In this document: positions 24,559 through 30,705 of the stretch, piece after piece
Numbering within the stretch: position 1 is the stretch's first letter
Layout: each line of letters begins with the position of its first letter
Source of the DNA: RGIG3009 sp045590415
GTDB lineage: Bacteria; Bacillota; Clostridia; Oscillospirales; Acutalibacteraceae
DNA: 30,895 nt
NCBI GenBank assembly: GCA_045590415.1
Contig: JAZNRA010000081.1
Span: 1-30,895, forward strand
Direction of reading: 5' to 3'
Translations under genes and position numbers: made by a program
Notes under the pieces: model-generated
Databases searched by the model: none
The model's input: only the letters and a program-made list of their open reading frames with translations
What the model was told of the DNA's origin: nothing

Positions 24559-24726
24559 ATGGATGCTTTCTTGACTAACATTGGTACGTTCTTCACCACC
24601 GCTATGGGTTGGATGGGTGACGTCCTTGACGCTGTGGTCGCAAATCCCGCGCTCACCGTCCTCGTGTTGGCAATGCCGATCTGCGGATTTGCAGTCGGTC
24701 TGTTAGGTCGTTTGATTCGTCTGTAA
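24559..24726 (+). CDS. Major coat protein 2, tandem paralogue
   Basis: 55 residues, the same length as the preceding protein and colinear with it: MDAFLTNIGTFFTTAMGWMG, VLDAVVANPALTVLVLAMPI, GRLIRL at the end. The identical IGTFF, WMG, LAMP/IAMP and RLIRL blocks show tandem duplication. RBS AAGGTGG. A strong hairpin terminator follows, as behind gene VIII in Ff phages. Confidence 0.88.
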   Translation: MDAFLTNIGTFFTTAMGWMGDVLDAVVANPALTVLVLAMPICGFAVGLLGRLIRL

Positions 24727-24741
24727 TCGGCGATCGGTGTC

Positions 24742-24786
24742 AATCCCTCTCTCCGCAATCCCCGCGGGGGGAGGGAATTTTCTTTT
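24742..24786 (+). terminator. Terminator behind the coat genes
   Basis: CCCTCTCTCCGC (24745-24756) pairs with GCGGGGGGAGGG (24764-24775) with two G-U pairs; AATTTTCTTTTT follows. It would give high coat mRNA and lower read-through into the assembly genes. Confidence 0.85.
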
Positions 24787-24800
24787 TAGGTGGTGATTCT

Positions 24801-25868
24801 ATGAAACGTTGGTATAAGATACTGATCATTTGTGGTGCGTCTTTGGTTTTGTTACTGTGCTCTGTAGTGGGCGTTAGTGCTAAATCAATAGAGGTTAAAA
24901 ATCTAAATTTCAATATGAGTGTCCATGTAGTCAATAGTTGGTTCGGTACTCCTTTTAATTTTGAATATTCCTCTTTGGACGAAACTGGCGAATATTTACA
25001 ATATACCACTACTGGAAACCAAGGTATTCCTGCGGGGCTAACTTATGCTGGTGTACTCGAAACATTTAAAATCACTTCTATTGACGGCGAATGCCTTATA
25101 CCAAAGGGCGGTAATACTAATGTCGGTTTGTATAATGTCTACCAAAATGTGGGTGTTAATCACCCCGATGGCTTTTATTATTCAAACTACATTTATTTGG
25201 AACACATTCTAATTTGTTATATGAATGGCGAGTGTGACTACGTTGATATTACAACTGCGAAATTCAATCAAGAGCATGGCATTTATGACCTTGAATTTTC
25301 TTTTGAGCCGTCTGGCAATGTTCAATATATTGAGGTAAAAACTCAAATTGATGTTCAACTAAAAAGTGCATTAACCTCACCTTTACAAATTACTGTTTAC
25401 GGCGGGCAACCTACTGAAAAAGTGCAGTTAACTGTATCGCAATCCAGTGAAGAAGCTGGACTACTGGGTGAAATAAACAATAGTATTCAAGATGGCACTG
25501 ATCAGATTACTGGTGAGATCCAAGAAAGTACTGATCAAATTACCAACGGTTGGACACCTAATCCCGAAAAGCCGGCTGGCTCGGAATCTGTTGACGATAT
25601 GACCGATATTGAGCAGGAAATCATGGACGGTTCGCAAGAGGGGATAGACTCCGGTAATCAAGTTCTCTCGAATTTCGGCGGTTTTTTGGAAAATTGGCGC
25701 GAGGGTTTTATTTTCGTAATCGGACTGTTCAATATATTGTTTGCGAATACGTGGATAAATAGTCTAATTCAAATCGGTCTTGCTCTCGGTCTTATAGCGT
25801 TTATCCTCAATATTGCACCATCAATCGCACGTAAAATATCTTCCGGTAAGAAAGGTGGGGCAAAGTAG
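24801..25868 (+). CDS. Adsorption-type minor coat protein (pIII analogue)
   Basis: 355 residues. N-terminal signal peptide (WYKILIICGASLVLLLCSVV, likely cut after VSA, about residue 27), a secreted domain rich in Tyr, Asn and beta strands (residues 28-215), a low-complexity linker with SIQDGTDQITGEIQESTDQI, and C-terminal membrane helices (about 295-345, EGFIFVIGLFNILF and QIGLALGLIAFILNIAP) ending KISSGKKGGAK. Signal peptide, receptor domain, linker and C-terminal anchor is the architecture of pIII. The receptor is unknown. RBS AGGTGG. Confidence 0.8.
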   Translation: MKRWYKILIICGASLVLLLCSVVGVSAKSIEVKNLNFNMSVHVVNSWFGTPFNFEYSSLDETGEYLQYTTTGNQGIPAGLTYAGVLETFKITSIDGECLIPKGGNTNVGLYNVYQNVGVNHPDGFYYSNYIYLEHILICYMNGECDYVDITTAKFNQEHGIYDLEFSFEPSGNVQYIEVKTQIDVQLKSALTSPLQITVYGGQPTEKVQLTVSQSSEEAGLLGEINNSIQDGTDQITGEIQESTDQITNGWTPNPEKPAGSESVDDMTDIEQEIMDGSQEGIDSGNQVLSNFGGFLENWREGFIFVIGLFNILFANTWINSLIQIGLALGLIAFILNIAPSIARKISSGKKGGAK

Positions 25869-25869
25869 T

Positions 25870-26082
25870 ATGTTTGATTTTTTCGATAAGATCATCGGCT
25901 TTTTTGAGATGATCTGGACACTTGTCGTTAACCTCGTCAACTCTCTGCTAATGCTGCTTGGTACGATCGTGAATATTCCGGTTGTTATCGGTGTACTAGC
26001 CATGTACTTACCCGCCGTTATTTTCACCGGTGTTATGGTAACGATCTCGTTTGCTGTTATAAAACTTATAGTCGGTAGGTGA
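25870..26082 (+). CDS. Small phage membrane protein, 70 residues
   Basis: Starts MFDFFDKIIGFFEMIWTLVV at ATG 25870 with AAAGGTGGGG upstream; two membrane helices with a short turn, ending IKLIVGR. It follows the pIII-type gene by one base, the position of gene VI in Ff phages, and so may be the tip protein partner. Confidence 0.8.
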   Translation: MFDFFDKIIGFFEMIWTLVVNLVNSLLMLLGTIVNIPVVIGVLAMYLPAVIFTGVMVTISFAVIKLIVGR

Positions 26083-26086
26083 TAGT

Positions 26087-26257
26087 ATGCAACGATTTTT
26101 TGAAATGTTTTTTGGATTTTATAACGATTTGTTTTCGCTATTGAATTCGTATAAAATTTCGGCATTTGGCGCCAATGTATCCTTGCTGATGATCTTTGGA
26201 GTTTTCATCATTTTGTCAATGGTGATTACACTGTTTTGGAAAGGAGCAAAAGGATGA
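26087..26257 (+). CDS. Small phage membrane protein, 56 residues
   Basis: MQRFFEMFFGFYNDLFSLLN, then one membrane helix (VSLLMIFGVFIILSMVITLF), ending WKGAKG. TAGGTGA upstream; four bases separate it from the preceding stop. Single-helix, basic-tailed, like virion end proteins. Confidence 0.75.
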   Translation: MQRFFEMFFGFYNDLFSLLNSYKISAFGANVSLLMIFGVFIILSMVITLFWKGAKG

Positions 26258-26370
26258 TTATTCTACCAATTTTGCAATGGTTTATGACTGCACACACCTA
26301 TATTTTGCAAGTGTTTTTGCTCTTTTTTGTATTCTCTCTCTTAATGCTTTTGATAAGGGGGAAACGCTAA
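26254..26370 (+). CDS. Tiny phage membrane protein, 38 residues
   Basis: MIILPILQWFMTAHTYILQV, then LFFVFSLLMLLIRGKR: one membrane helix and a basic end. It overlaps the preceding stop (ATGA) and has AAGGAG upstream. The size compares with pVII and pIX (32-33 residues) of Ff phages. Confidence 0.72.
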   Translation: MIILPILQWFMTAHTYILQVFLLFFVFSLLMLLIRGKR

Positions 26371-26445
26371 ATGAGTCAAACCGTACTTTGGCTAATGTTG
26401 ATTTTTATGATTCTTGCAGTTTCAGTATTTACGAGAGGTGATTAA
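26371..26445 (+). CDS. Tiny phage membrane peptide, 24 residues
   Basis: MSQTVLWLMLIFMILAVSVF ending TRGD; the ATG follows the preceding TAA directly, and AAGGGGG lies upstream. One membrane helix. The size is extreme but translation signals and tight packing support it. Confidence 0.55.
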   Translation: MSQTVLWLMLIFMILAVSVFTRGD

Positions 26446-26447
26446 CT

Positions 26448-26636
26448 ATGGATACGATTATCAATGCTTTGCGTGATATTCTTGGCACACCCGATTTTTA
26501 CAAGCGGTTAGGCGATTACAACAGCAACTATACGTGGGACTATGGTGCTATGATCGAATACATGGTCGGTGCCATGCTCTTAATGATCGTAGTATCGTAT
26601 GTATTCCGTGGAATCAAATGGATATTTTCACGCTGA
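26448..26636 (+). CDS. Small phage membrane protein, 62 residues
   Basis: MDTIINALRDILGTPDFYKR, a polar segment, then a membrane helix (IEYMVGAMLLMIVVSYVF) and RGIKWIFSR. RBS GAGAGGTGA lies in the end of the 24-residue gene. Last of the five small membrane proteins before the assembly ATPase. Confidence 0.75.
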   Translation: MDTIINALRDILGTPDFYKRLGDYNSNYTWDYGAMIEYMVGAMLLMIVVSYVFRGIKWIFSR

Positions 26637-26660
26637 GCGCAAGCGTAGCGGCTCAGCGTG
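26629..26660 (+). other. Hairpin before the Zot-type gene
   Basis: CACGCTGAGC (26629-26638) and GCTCAGCGTG (26651-26660), perfect 10-bp arms around a 12-base loop; it covers the stop codon of the 62-residue gene. GGGGGAAAGGGG follows, so it is not a terminator; it may act as a processing site or limit translation of the ATPase. Confidence 0.6.
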
Positions 26661-26679
26661 GGGGAAAGGGGATAACTAA

Positions 26680-27438
26680 ATGATTCGTATATTTTTTGGC
26701 TCGCCTGGTTGTGGTAAAACAACGTTAGCGTGCAGAAACATGTATAAGCTGCAGAAGGACAAGCACATTCCGTATGATTACTATTTTTCCAATTTTGACA
26801 ACGATCTGAGTCATAATGTATCGTTGCAGAACTTGGGACAATGGACATTTCCGGAGCACTCATACATAGTCGTTGATGAAGCAGGTATCGAGTACAATTC
26901 CCGAAAGTATAAGACACTCTCACAAGATACCATTGCTTGGCTGAAACTCCATCGTCACTACAAATGTGATGTAGATTTCATTTCCCAAAGTTGGGAAGAT
27001 ACGGACATCACGATTCGTAGACTTGCTGACGAGTATTGGTACGTTAAAAGACTTGGTCCGATATCTTTAGTCCGTAGAGTTTACAAGTCTGTATCTGTTG
27101 ACGATAACACTCACCAAATCATTGACGCTTACAAATTCGGTAAACTGCTAAAACGGATATTACCATTCCCATTCGGACAAAAGACATGGTTTTTAGTATG
27201 GCGACCCAAGTACTACAAGTATTTCAATACCCATGAAAGACCCGATTTGCCAGTACTGTATGGAGATTACGCACCATACCAAAGACCCGCACGCAATACC
27301 ATTTCTGTATTGGCTAAAAAAATCAAATCGCTTGTAGTAGCGTCCGTGTCGGGGGTAGCCCGTAGGGTGCCGACACAGCGTCCCGCCTCGCCGATAGGCG
27401 AAGATTTGACAAGCGATTCGCAAAAGGAGTATGTATAA
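26680..27438 (+). CDS. Zot/pI-type phage assembly ATPase
   Basis: 252 residues. P-loop FFGSPGCGKTT (residues 5-15), Walker B YIVVDEAGIEYN near residue 62, then a DFISQSWEDTDITIRRLADEYW segment typical of Zonular-occludens-toxin/pI proteins. These power extrusion of filamentous virions through the membrane. Unlike M13 pI, no clear membrane helix is visible in the C-terminal half, so membrane attachment may depend on the small proteins encoded before it. RBS AAAGGGG. Confidence 0.9.
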   Translation: MIRIFFGSPGCGKTTLACRNMYKLQKDKHIPYDYYFSNFDNDLSHNVSLQNLGQWTFPEHSYIVVDEAGIEYNSRKYKTLSQDTIAWLKLHRHYKCDVDFISQSWEDTDITIRRLADEYWYVKRLGPISLVRRVYKSVSVDDNTHQIIDAYKFGKLLKRILPFPFGQKTWFLVWRPKYYKYFNTHERPDLPVLYGDYAPYQRPARNTISVLAKKIKSLVVASVSGVARRVPTQRPASPIGEDLTSDSQKEYV

Positions 27439-28001
27439 TGGCTGTGAAACGACAACGGAACTTTGCAACCGTAGTATATCCGGAGAGCGCACCGGAAAAC
27501 TGGCAAGAGATTCTTGCCGATCAAAAAGTACCCGCTTTTATCAGTCCGTTGCACGATCGTGACATAAATCCCACCGGAGAACCGAAAAAGCCACACTATC
27601 ACGTTGTCGTTATGTTCGACAGTGTCAAGACGATCGAGCAAGCACTTGAACTGTTCAAAATGATCGGTGGCGTGCAGTATGCAGAGCAGATACAGAGCAT
27701 ACGCGGATATGCGCGTTATCTGTGCCACTTGGACAACCCTGAAAAGGCACAATACAGCACCGAGAATGTGCGCTGTATTGGCGGTGCTGATTACATAGCC
27801 ACGATCGGTCTTGCAACCGACAAGTACAAAGCAATCGCGGAAATGATTGATTTCTGCGAGGAAAACGGCATAGTCAGTTATTCGGTTCTGTTGCAGATTT
27901 GTCGCATGGATCATTACGACTGGTTCCGCATTTTATGCGATTGCGGTACTGTCGTTATGAAAGAATACCTCAAGTCCCGCGCATGGACTGACACCCATTA
28001 G
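27438..28001 (+). CDS. Rolling-circle replication initiator (pMV158 RepB-like, HUH)
   Basis: 187 residues; the start overlaps the stop of the ATPase gene (TAATG). Rep motif 1 region FISPLHDRDINPTG, metal-binding HUH motif KPHYHVVVMF (His53, His55), motif 3 RGYARYLCHLDNPEKAQY with the nucleophilic Tyr (Tyr91 or Tyr94). This is the plasmid Rep (PF01719) family of the pMV158 group, not the gene II type of Ff phages. The matching origin lies 9 bp behind the gene. Confidence 0.92.
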   Translation: MAVKRQRNFATVVYPESAPENWQEILADQKVPAFISPLHDRDINPTGEPKKPHYHVVVMFDSVKTIEQALELFKMIGGVQYAEQIQSIRGYARYLCHLDNPEKAQYSTENVRCIGGADYIATIGLATDKYKAIAEMIDFCEENGIVSYSVLLQICRMDHYDWFRILCDCGTVVMKEYLKSRAWTDTH

Positions 28002-28009
28002 GGGAGAAA

Positions 28010-28061
28010 CTAGGGGGTGTTACTACGACACACCCCCTAGTGATCAATGATCAATGATCAA
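28010..28061 (+). other. Double-strand replication origin (nick hairpin plus three iterons)
   Basis: CTAGGGGGTGT (28010-28020) and ACACCCCCTAG (28030-28040) form a perfect 11-bp stem whose 9-base loop is TACTACGAC (28021-28029). This is the nick sequence of pMV158-family origins, with cleavage known between G and A, here 28027/28028. Three tandem perfect copies of TGATCAA follow (28041-28061), the expected place for Rep-binding iterons. Confidence 0.92.
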
Positions 28062-28077
28062 AAAAGGGGAATTTTGA

Positions 28078-28317
28078 TTGAATACGAACCTTGATATTTT
28101 ACGCGCGCAGCTCATCGAATACATATTCCGGCAATCCCACATATACGAAAATGATCTCATAGAATTGAATAACCACATAGTATACAGAACTGCTGACCCG
28201 ATAGACCATCTCGAAATGATCATGGCACAAACAAGGGCAGGGACAGCAGAAAAGATTTTCGCTGATCTCTTTCAAATTCTCCATTGGTCATACGATCGTG
28301 ACAACTATACAAAATGA
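28078..28317 (+). CDS. Small phage protein, 79 residues
   Basis: TTG start with AAAAAGGGGA upstream: MNTNLDILRAQLIEYIFRQS, mostly helical and acidic, no membrane segment. Its last codons and TGA stop (28315-28317) lie inside the right attachment repeat, so recombination preserves the stop. Not recognised; may be a replication accessory gene or DNA-binding protein. Confidence 0.65.
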   Translation: MNTNLDILRAQLIEYIFRQSHIYENDLIELNNHIVYRTADPIDHLEMIMAQTRAGTAEKIFADLFQILHWSYDRDNYTK

Positions 28318-28333
28318 ATATTTTGTATAGTTG
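28302..28333. repeat. Right attachment site, complete dif-like palindrome
   Basis: Two 14-bp arms, CAACTATACAAAAT (28302-28315) and ATTTTGTATAGTTG (28320-28333), are perfect inverted repeats around GAAT. The left 21 bp equal attL. Excision would leave exactly this palindrome in the chromosome. The size and architecture match a Xer target site (two recombinase arms, short centre). Confidence 0.88.
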
Positions 28334-28750
28334 AGAGGAGGGCGAAATAGAAAAATAATGGATAAGGGGCTTATTTGGGGGCTCTTGCAAAACAAAACAG
28401 CTTCTAACCCATGTTTTATATATCTTACTATTTAATTAGACGGTTTTTATTTTTACAATCATTTACGTATTATCTTCAATAATTTTCATATTAAATATAT
28501 TTTTCTATTCATTTTCTTTATCAAAATTTTTTACCCTCTGTTTTCCAGACGATAGAAATTTTTTTGACATACTCCGGCTCATTCAAGATAATTCTATCGG
28601 ATGCCTTTTTCTGCAAAATATACTAAATTTAAAAATTTTGAACACACGGGTTCACAGTATGCATTATTCATTAGTAACGAAATGTTAAAACGTCTTGTTT
28701 CGCGATATTCTGCTACCGCTTTCTGCACTGTACAAATTTAAAAAATTCTA
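28334..28750. other. AT-rich intergenic region without a gene
   Basis: No convincing coding frame on either strand. Contains one good plus-strand promoter (28564-28592, separate entry) and long A/T stretches. Together with the dif-like site it forms the upstream region of the recombinase gene. Confidence 0.6.
28550..28599 (+). promoter_or_regulatory. Promoter framed by an inverted repeat
   Basis: TTGACA (28564-28569), 17-bp spacer, GATAAT (28587-28592). CGATAGAA (28550-28557) and TTCTATCG (28592-28599) are 8-bp inverted arms on both sides, 42 bp apart centre to centre. The transcript would be a roughly 240-nt leader for the recombinase gene or a separate small RNA. Confidence 0.6.
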
Positions 28751-28779
28751 TTTATTTTGTATAGTTGATATGTTATACT
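28751..28779 (+). promoter_or_regulatory. Recombinase promoter containing a dif half-site
   Basis: TATACT (28774-28779) with a weak -35 (TTTATT, 28751-28756). Between them ATTTTGTATAGTTG (28754-28767) is a 14 of 14 match to the right arm of the dif-like palindrome. Bound recombinase would cover this promoter. The left arm is absent. Confidence 0.6.
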
Positions 28780-28806
28780 ATGATCATAACAATGCTAAAC
28801 GTTTTG

Positions 28807-28825
28807 CGTGAAACAATGTTTCACG
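28807..28825 (+). promoter_or_regulatory. Leader hairpin next to the recombinase ribosome binding site
   Basis: CGTGAAAC-AAT-GTTTCACG, a perfect 8-bp stem ending one base before AAGGAGG; it could modulate access to that site. Confidence 0.5.
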
Positions 28826-28838
28826 AAGGAGGCATCGT

Positions 28839-29831
28839 ATGCGTAAAGAATACATGTCACAGTGTCCTTTGATCATGAAGGAATATCTGGGATATATGCA
28901 AACGATCAAGGGACGTTCCGAGAATACCATCAATGAATACTTTATTGATCTGCGCACATTCTTTCGATATATGAAAGAGCTCCGCGGCCTTGTCCCCCCT
29001 ACCGCCTCTACGGACGAAATATCCATTACGGATATTGATTTGGAGTTTGTGCGGACGATCACCACTACCGATGTATACGAATATATGAATTACCTGCGCA
29101 ACGAACGCAGCAATTCCAATAAAACGCGGGCACGAAAGACCAGCTCCGTGCGCATGTTTTTTCGGTATTTGACAGATTATTCACATTACCTGGAGCATAA
29201 TCCGGTTAAAAATTTGGAAACGCCCAAGCCAAAGAAGTCTTTGCCGCAATATTTATCCTTACAACAGTCTGTTGCCCTTTTAAACAGCGTTTCCGGCGAT
29301 TTTGCGGAACGAGACTACTGCATGCTAGTATTGTTCTTGAACTGCGGTTTACGGCGTGCAGAACTTGTTAATATCAATTTAACAGATATCAACCACACCG
29401 ACCATACGTTGCGCGTTCGCGGAAAAGGCAATAAAGAACGTATGCTATACCTCAATGAGGCCTGCCAGCAGGCCATAGAACAATATTTGAAGGTCAGACC
29501 GGTTGACGGTGTCAAAGACAAGAACGCGCTCTTTTTGAGCCGTTTAAAGAGCCGTATCAGCTTGCAGGGCGTACACTACATTGTAAAAGGATACCTTGCG
29601 CAAGTTGACGGCGCTCAAAAAATGACCGCACATAAGCTGCGGCATACCGCGGCGACGCTGATGTACCAAAGCGGTGTTGATCTTCGGGTTTTACAGAACT
29701 ATTTAGGGCACGAAAATTTGGGGACTACTGAGATATACACACATTTATCCAGCGAACAGATTGAAAATGCCGCAAAGTTAAACCCCTTGTCACAGGTGAC
29801 GATGGATAAGCAAGGCAAACCAAAACAATAA
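28839..29831 (+). CDS. Tyrosine recombinase, XerC/XerD type
   Basis: 330 residues. N-terminal SAM-like DNA-binding domain (about 8-135; SENTINEYFIDLRTFFRYM, TRARKTSSVRMFFRYL). The catalytic domain has the full set: Arg172 in CGLRRAEL, Lys in RGKGNKERMLYLN, HKLRHTAA (His and Arg), LGHENLGTTEIYTHL with nucleophile Tyr300. RBS AAGGAGG. The length and C-terminus fit a chromosomal Xer protein rather than a phage integrase. Its gene lies 0.5 kb from a dif-like site, and it is followed by a terminator and convergent spo0A. It probably resolves chromosome dimers and also integrates the neighbouring phage. Confidence 0.93.
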   Translation: MRKEYMSQCPLIMKEYLGYMQTIKGRSENTINEYFIDLRTFFRYMKELRGLVPPTASTDEISITDIDLEFVRTITTTDVYEYMNYLRNERSNSNKTRARKTSSVRMFFRYLTDYSHYLEHNPVKNLETPKPKKSLPQYLSLQQSVALLNSVSGDFAERDYCMLVLFLNCGLRRAELVNINLTDINHTDHTLRVRGKGNKERMLYLNEACQQAIEQYLKVRPVDGVKDKNALFLSRLKSRISLQGVHYIVKGYLAQVDGAQKMTAHKLRHTAATLMYQSGVDLRVLQNYLGHENLGTTEIYTHLSSEQIENAAKLNPLSQVTMDKQGKPKQ

Positions 29832-29837
29832 GCAAAT

Positions 29838-29876
29838 AAAAAAAGCGCGTCTGACATCAATGCAGGCGCGCTTTTT
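29838..29876. terminator. Bidirectional terminator between xer and spo0A
   Basis: AAAAAGCGCG and CGCGCTTTTT arms around a 17-base interior with a CTG/CAG continuation; A and T tracts on both sides serve both convergent genes. Confidence 0.85.
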
Positions 29877-29899
29877 ATGGTATAACACGACGAGAAACG

Positions 29900-30667
29900 T
29901 CAAGATATTTTCAACTGCAGTCGGAATTTATCCGAAATCATTGCAACAAACTCAGAATTGGTCGGTTTGCCGCGTTCGTTATGAATGGTATATCCAAAAT
30001 ACGAATTCAAAACATCAACATCACCGCGATCCCAAGCGACCTCGATCGCATGACGGATGGCGCGTTCCACGCGCGAAGAAGTGGTCCCGTGCTTTTTCGC
30101 AACGGCGGGATATAAGCGTTTAGTGACTGCATTGATGATCTCCTCATCCTCAATCGCCATCATAATCGAGTCACGCAAATATTGATATCCCTTAATATGC
30201 GCCGGCACACCGATCTGATGCAAAATATCTGTGACACGTATCTCTAAATTAGTACTGCCGTTTGCATTTCGACGAATCGGTTCAATCGTTTCTTTGTTGG
30301 ACAAAGACAGAATGCGCTCCGACATTTCATTAGCATCAAAGGGCTTTAAGAAATAATACGCCGCCCCCGCTTCAATGGCTTCACGTTCTAAATTGGGATT
30401 ATCAAATCCGGACATTACCATAAACTGCGGTGTCTGAGGCAAGTTCATGGAGCGGATGCTGTTCATTACACCGATCGCATCCAGCCGCGGCAAAAAGAAA
30501 TCCAAAATGACGACATCCGGCTTCTTTTGCGGAATGGTATCAACAACGCTTTTTCCATCCTTCTCTGTCAAATCGACCTCTAATCCGTGACTCCGCATTC
30601 TTGTGGCACATGGTATTCCGAAACTTTCGCTGTTATCTGCTAACAGTACCTTGATTTTCTTCTCCAA
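29900..30667 (-). CDS. spo0A: Sporulation master regulator Spo0A
   Basis: 255 residues. Receiver with phospho-acceptor Asp56 (VVILDFFLPRLDA) and the conserved Lys in YYFLKPF. The effector domain starts about residue 145 (VTDILHQIGVPAHIKGYQYL) and includes HGTTSSRVERAIRHAIEVAWDRGD and YTIHNERGKPTNSEFVAMISDKFRLQ, diagnostic for Spo0A. The acidic pocket reads LADNS where B. subtilis has VADDN, so the second Asp is Asn, and the usual Gly after DFFLPRLD is Ala. The start is TTG 30667 with GGGAGG upstream. Normally activated by phosphorelay or direct kinases. Confidence 0.95.
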   Translation of the reverse strand: MEKKIKVLLADNSESFGIPCATRMRSHGLEVDLTEKDGKSVVDTIPQKKPDVVILDFFLPRLDAIGVMNSIRSMNLPQTPQFMVMSGFDNPNLEREAIEAGAAYYFLKPFDANEMSERILSLSNKETIEPIRRNANGSTNLEIRVTDILHQIGVPAHIKGYQYLRDSIMMAIEDEEIINAVTKRLYPAVAKKHGTTSSRVERAIRHAIEVAWDRGDVDVLNSYFGYTIHNERGKPTNSEFVAMISDKFRLQLKIS

Positions 30668-30705
30668 GTTACATAAACCTCCCTAATATTTTTGCCGGCA
30701 ACATT

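Larger units (their letters stand above)
23303..28322 (+). mobile_element. Integrated filamentous phage (inovirus), about 5.0 kb
   Basis: Bounded by 21-bp direct repeats (23303-23323 and 28302-28322), which gives a circular genome of 4,999 bp. The gene order is small ORF, divergent repressor, ssDNA-binding-like protein, two coat proteins, adsorption-type protein, five tiny membrane proteins, Zot-type ATPase, rolling-circle Rep, origin, small ORF. This parallels the coat-adsorption-assembly order of Ff phages. No secretin (pIV) gene is present, as expected for a host without outer membrane. No integrase is inside, so it must use the host Xer recombinase encoded 0.5 kb to its right. All genes appear intact. 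Confidence 0.9.

Noticed and set aside
26680..27438. A toxin function because of the Zot name
   Set aside because: The position among coat, adsorption and replication genes and the P-loop fold indicate a virion assembly ATPase; there is no evidence for a toxin.
28041..28061. Three short tandem repeats as a CRISPR-like array
   Set aside because: Units are 7 bp without spacers; they fit replication iterons next to the nick hairpin.
28334..28750. More phage sequence to the right of the attachment site
   Set aside because: No phage-like gene or further direct repeat bounding a unit; the 21-bp repeats already enclose a complete genome.
28807..28825. Resemblance to a ParB parS site
   Set aside because: The half-sites GTTTCAC and GTGAAAC occur but in inside-out order with three bases between; the parS core needs them joined as GTTTCACGTGAAAC. 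A leader hairpin is the better reading.
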